Below are positions 32,449 to 35,029 of a DNA stretch of 35,029 bases, piece after piece (the first letter of the stretch is position 1; the number at the start of each line of letters is the position of its first letter). The notes below the pieces were generated by a model. That model saw nothing but the letters and a program-made list of their open reading frames with translations. It made no database searches and was not told the origin of the DNA. A program made the position numbers and the translations under genes. Source of the stretch: Pseudomonadota bacterium (GTDB lineage Bacteria > Pseudomonadota > Gammaproteobacteria > Steroidobacterales > Woeseiaceae); assembly GCA_027618995.1 (NCBI GenBank), contig JAQCGO010000024.1, positions 1 through 35,029 of the forward strand, read 5' to 3'.

Positions 32449-33291
32449 ATGAAATCAAGAATACTAATAATCGCTGTTGTACTGACATTGCCATTTACCG
32501 CCCAGGCGGATGCACTGTTCGGCAACGATATGGCAGGGAACCGTTACCTGCCGAGAACCTGGGGCATTGGCGTCGACTACTTTGAAATGCGGCAGCCGTA
32601 CCAGATTGATGACTTAAGTCTGGTCGGTACGCTGAATACGCCAAACGGTCCGATGACCGTAGACCTCGCCGCGGCCCTGTTGATGGGCTAGGACCCCAAC
32701 GTGTTGGATATAGACAATGACATCCGCCATGGTGACATCAAGGTCGACGTTTGGGTTTTGCCGTTCCTGAACGTGTTCGGTATCTATGGCCAGATCGACG
32801 GTGACACGAAAATCGACCTGCGTGCGCTGGGATTGTCATTGCCGCCGCAGACCAATTCGCTAAACATCAACTATGACGGCGACGTCTACGGCGGCGGCAT
32901 CGTGCTGGCGTTTGGCGGTGACAAATGGTTTGGCTCGGTAACGGCTACCGTAACTGATACGAGTCTTGGAGGCGATTTCCAGTCATCCGTCGGTGCAACT
33001 ACGATCCAGCCTCGGTTCGGTCTGCGTTTCGGCGATCACACCGAAGTCTGGCTCGGCGGCTATTTCCTGGATGCTGAAGAAAAGCACAGCGGCTCTATCG
33101 ATCTGGACCTTGGCCTGGTCGGCGGCGTCGTGGAGGACGCCGAGTTTGCGGTTGCCCTGTCGCAGCAGGAGGATTTCAACTTCAGTATCGGTACGCACAT
33201 GATGCTATCCGACGCCTGGGAAGCGACTGTTGAGGTCGGCGCCGGTGACCGCCGCACGGTGCTCGCAAATTTCACTTACAGGTTTGACTAG
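32449..33291 (+). pseudogene. Outer-membrane beta-barrel protein interrupted by an in-frame amber codon
   Basis: From ATG 32449 a signal peptide (ILIIAVVLTLPFTAQA) precedes a barrel-like protein. After codon 80 (ALLMG) there is TAG at 32689-32691; the same frame continues DPNVLDIDNDIRHGDIKVDV, WVLPFLNVFGIYGQIDGDTK, alternating strands and RTVLANFTYRFD at TAG 33291. Restoring one codon gives a 280-residue protein. A GTG at 32701 could restart but would lack a signal peptide and ribosome binding site, so neither part would reach the outer membrane properly. The family is not named here; the FGIYG and GGDKWFGSV patterns are typical of small 10-12 strand barrels. One nonsense substitution is the simplest reading. 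Confidence 0.75.
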
Positions 33292-34240
33292 ACAAATCGC
33301 AGCTCTTGTCATTGCCATGGCTGCCGCAGGCATGCCTGCGGCAGCCATGGCCTATGAAACCGATCAGTTTTCAAATCGCGATGAACCGATCGCCGATTCA
33401 ACCGAGCTGCTGAACGCGCGCGTTAACGAAACGCTGCAGAAAATTGTCGCTGGGCAAGGCGAAGACCCTGACGAGATGGCTGTGGTTGATGCCATCTACC
33501 ACGAGATCGGCGGCCATCACTGGGTCGACAAACTCGAACGCTGGGCGATGCAATCGGAGCAGGTTGAGAAGCTGGATACACCGCGTTACGACAGCGTGTT
33601 TTCCGGGCTGCCATGGTACGCACTGCGCGTAACGACTTTCTTCGGAGTTGGCGATACGATTCGCCTTAACGACCAATTGATTGGTTCGGACAAGATCGGA
33701 CATTTCCTGTCGCAGGGGCGCAAGTACTACCGGCGCTATCGGAAGTCACACTCAGAATCGGCGGCAGCCGAGCACTCGGCCTATACGGAGCGCGCAATTT
33801 TCGGGCGCATTACTACGGGCAGCTATTCCAACGCGGACCTGGTTGCGAACTATGAGGGCCACCGTTTTTACCGCAGCCTGTTCGAGGACGACATAGTGTC
33901 GGACAAACCGGCGATTCTGCGCTGGGAAGATGGCGGCTGGGCCATACAACGGAATTTTGACTGGGCGGATCACGTCAACGAGTACTGGGACGAGGCGCTG
34001 AATATCAATCACTTCGACGCACTGCTGTACAAGCATATGCACGAACGTCTCGTGTCACTATGCCCGCAGTACTGGGAAAATCCGGGACTTTATACGATTT
34101 CGGATGAAGCGCCGCTGCAGGAAAAATACGCGCATCTCGGCATGCAGGACATGAGTGAACTACGCCTCGATTCTTTATGCCCGGCGCAGGAGGCGCTTAC
34201 GGCAGGAAAATCGTCGCCGGGTGTTCCAGCATCTCCTTGA
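33284..34240 (+). CDS. Exported protein of unknown function
   Basis: A 318-residue protein starting most plausibly at TTG 33284, which overlaps the barrel gene stop and gives a clean signal peptide (MTRQIAALVIAMAAAGMPAA, cleavage near AMA|YETD). The mature part is soluble and acidic, with HEIGGHHWVDKLERWAM, FFGVGDTIRLNDQLIGSDKI, GHFLSQGRKYYRRYRK, RITTGSYSNADLVANYEGHR and DWADHVNEYWDEALN. HEIGGHH superficially resembles a metalloprotease HExxH but lacks the second part (HEIGG, not HExxH). I do not recognise a family. Translational overlap with the barrel suggests a periplasmic partner. Its 3' end overlaps the convergent E2 gene by 44 bases. Confidence 0.75.
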   Translation: MTRQIAALVIAMAAAGMPAAAMAYETDQFSNRDEPIADSTELLNARVNETLQKIVAGQGEDPDEMAVVDAIYHEIGGHHWVDKLERWAMQSEQVEKLDTPRYDSVFSGLPWYALRVTTFFGVGDTIRLNDQLIGSDKIGHFLSQGRKYYRRYRKSHSESAAAEHSAYTERAIFGRITTGSYSNADLVANYEGHRFYRSLFEDDIVSDKPAILRWEDGGWAIQRNFDWADHVNEYWDEALNINHFDALLYKHMHERLVSLCPQYWENPGLYTISDEAPLQEKYAHLGMQDMSELRLDSLCPAQEALTAGKSSPGVPASP

Positions 34241-35029
34241 CGCGCTGAATCATGGCGGCGGCATCGTAGCCGTCGACAAAGCGGTGATCGAAAGAAGACG
34301 ATAAGTTCATCATCGTGCGCACGGTGACCTGGCTCTGAAAGACAACGGGTTTGTCGATAGCCCGGTTTACACCAATAATGCCGACTTCTGGCATGTTGAT
34401 GACAGGTGTGGACACGATTCCGCCGAGTTTGCCCAGGCTTGTGATCGTAATGGTCGAGCCCGACAGTTCGGACTTGGTAATACTGTTGTTGCGCGCTGCT
34501 TCGGAAACCCGCCGAATTTCGCGCGCCAGTTCCTGCACCGTCATGCTTTCAGCATGCCGCACGACCGGAACTTTCAGCCCATCCGGTGTTTGTGTCGCAA
34601 TACCCAAGTGCACGGCACCGTGCTGCAGGATGACATTACGTTCCTTGTCATAGGTCGCGTTGCACTGCGGAAATTCACGCAATGCACGGATCAGGGCAAG
34701 ACCCAGAAACGGCAGTGGTGTCAGTCGCAGTGTCTGGTCGGCGGTCTTATCGTTCAGGTGCTTACGCAGTGCCTCGACTTCCGTGATGTCGATTTCCTCG
34801 ACATAGGTGAAATGCGGAATCTCGCGCGTCGCTGTGGCCATGCGCTCGGCGATGATGCGTCGCAAACCAATAACCTTGATCTCCTGTGGGAGGCCGCCAT
34901 GCGGGCGATCCCTGTCTGGGGCAGTACCCCGTGGGAGGCCGCCATGCGGGCGACTCTTACCACCCAGGTGACCCTCGAAATCCTTACGGGTCCCGCGTCC
35001 GCCGGTCCCGGTGCCTGCCACTGCCGCGA
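34197..35029 (-). CDS. bkdB: Dihydrolipoyl acyltransferase E2 (branched-chain 2-oxoacid dehydrogenase type), N-terminus outside window
   Basis: The C-terminal 277 residues of an E2 acyltransferase, which transfers the acyl group from lipoyl-lysine to CoA. At the edge AGTGTGGRGTRKDFEGHL is the end of the peripheral-subunit-binding domain. After a linker comes the catalytic domain: IKVIGLRRIIAERMATATRE, IPHFTYVEEIDITEVEALRK, LRLTPLPFLGLALIRALREF, SGSTITITSLGKLGGI and the active site SSFDHRFVDGYDAA with catalytic His and Asp-Gly. The FTYVEEIDITE style points to the BkdB rather than the pyruvate type. The linker has SRPHGGLPR and DRPHGGLPQ, encoded by two REP copies. The frame is open beyond 35029, so the GTG at 35021 is not the start. 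Confidence 0.9.
   Translation of the reverse strand, partial: AAVAGTGTGGRGTRKDFEGHLGGKSRPHGGLPRGTAPDRDRPHGGLPQEIKVIGLRRIIAERMATATREIPHFTYVEEIDITEVEALRKHLNDKTADQTLRLTPLPFLGLALIRALREFPQCNATYDKERNVILQHGAVHLGIATQTPDGLKVPVVRHAESMTVQELAREIRRVSEAARNNSITKSELSGSTITITSLGKLGGIVSTPVINMPEVGIIGVNRAIDKPVVFQSQVTVRTMMNLSSSFDHRFVDGYDAAAMIQRVKEMLEHPATIFLP
34886..34953. repeat. Two REP copies inside the E2 coding sequence
   Basis: Identical 23-base units occur at 34886-34908 and 34931-34953 (core GGAGGCCGCCATGCGGGC), 45 bases apart, that is exactly 15 codons. They match the left arm of the element at 30286-30337 with one difference (GTG for GTA). On the minus strand each is read as RPHGGLP in the same frame, placing two copies of the peptide in the flexible linker between the subunit-binding and catalytic domains. 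The G at the third position avoids the TAG that the intergenic copy supplies to dgcA, but on the opposite reading frame, so this may be coincidence. Confidence 0.85.

Noticed and set aside
33494..33520. HEIGGHH as a zinc metalloprotease site
   Set aside because: HExxH requires His four residues after the first His; here the order is HEIGGHH with no consistent third ligand motif, so no enzyme function was assigned.
34886..34953. Repeats resembling a short CRISPR array
   Set aside because: Only two units of 23 bases with a 22-base spacer, palindromic relatives elsewhere, in-frame inside a gene, and no cas genes.

Overview
The window looks like part of a chromosome of a GC-rich, free-living, probably marine gammaproteobacterium. 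The evidence is a YncD-type TonB-dependent receptor, a GC-adapted Fur box, Tat-exported redox enzymes, a DgcN/DgcA D-glutamate pair, lipocalins, a fatty-acid methylation operon and REP-type palindromes. No tRNA, rRNA, CRISPR array, insertion sequence or phage gene was found. Assignment below phylum level is inference.

Layout. (1) 1-5016: a PqqU/YncD-like receptor lies divergent to a two-subunit, Tat-exported molybdenum hydroxylase (IorA/IorB type). (2) 5026-5591: a junction where the 5' part of a NUDIX gene abuts the 3' part of isocitrate lyase; both are relics. (3) 5682-8670: an operon behind a Fur-box-like site encodes an outer-membrane porin, a covalent-FMN protein and a PepSY membrane protein, a likely flavin-based envelope iron-reduction module. 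It ends in a truncated ICMT-like gene facing a truncated Tat-FAD oxidoreductase. (4) 8874-15643: an MttB-family methyltransferase, a DUF6502/DUF5666 pair, a bicupin, a GNAT relic, a lipocalin, an NDUFA9-like SDR and a conserved small protein. (5) 15636-19980: an FAD oxidoreductase divergent to a BetA-like choline dehydrogenase and an MFS transporter. (6) 19963-22368: a DUF4397 remnant with its terminator, then an OmpR/EnvZ-type two-component pair. (7) 22466-29344: an eight-gene, tightly packed operon with two CFA-type methyltransferases, DUF2878, DUF1295, DUF6134, lipocalin, FAD amine-oxidase-like protein and DUF1365, resembling the ChrR/ECF-linked fatty-acid modification genes. (8) 29380-32350: an isoaspartyl-peptidase gene converging on dgcN-dgcA. 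(9) 32449-35029: an outer-membrane barrel, an unknown exported protein, and the 3' part of a branched-chain 2-oxoacid dehydrogenase E2 whose linker contains two REP copies.

Two themes stand out. First, envelope redox and membrane-lipid chemistry dominate: the Fur-box porin/FMN/PepSY operon and the eight-gene lipid operon are the best candidates for a coherent system. Second, gene disruption is unusually dense: two in-frame amber codons, two single-base frameshifts and about six truncated genes in 35 kb, plus REP elements that supply a stop codon to one gene and coding sequence to another. The disruptions could be real genome erosion or, for the single-base cases, sequencing error. TAG is used as the normal stop by many intact genes here, so general amber recoding is not supported.
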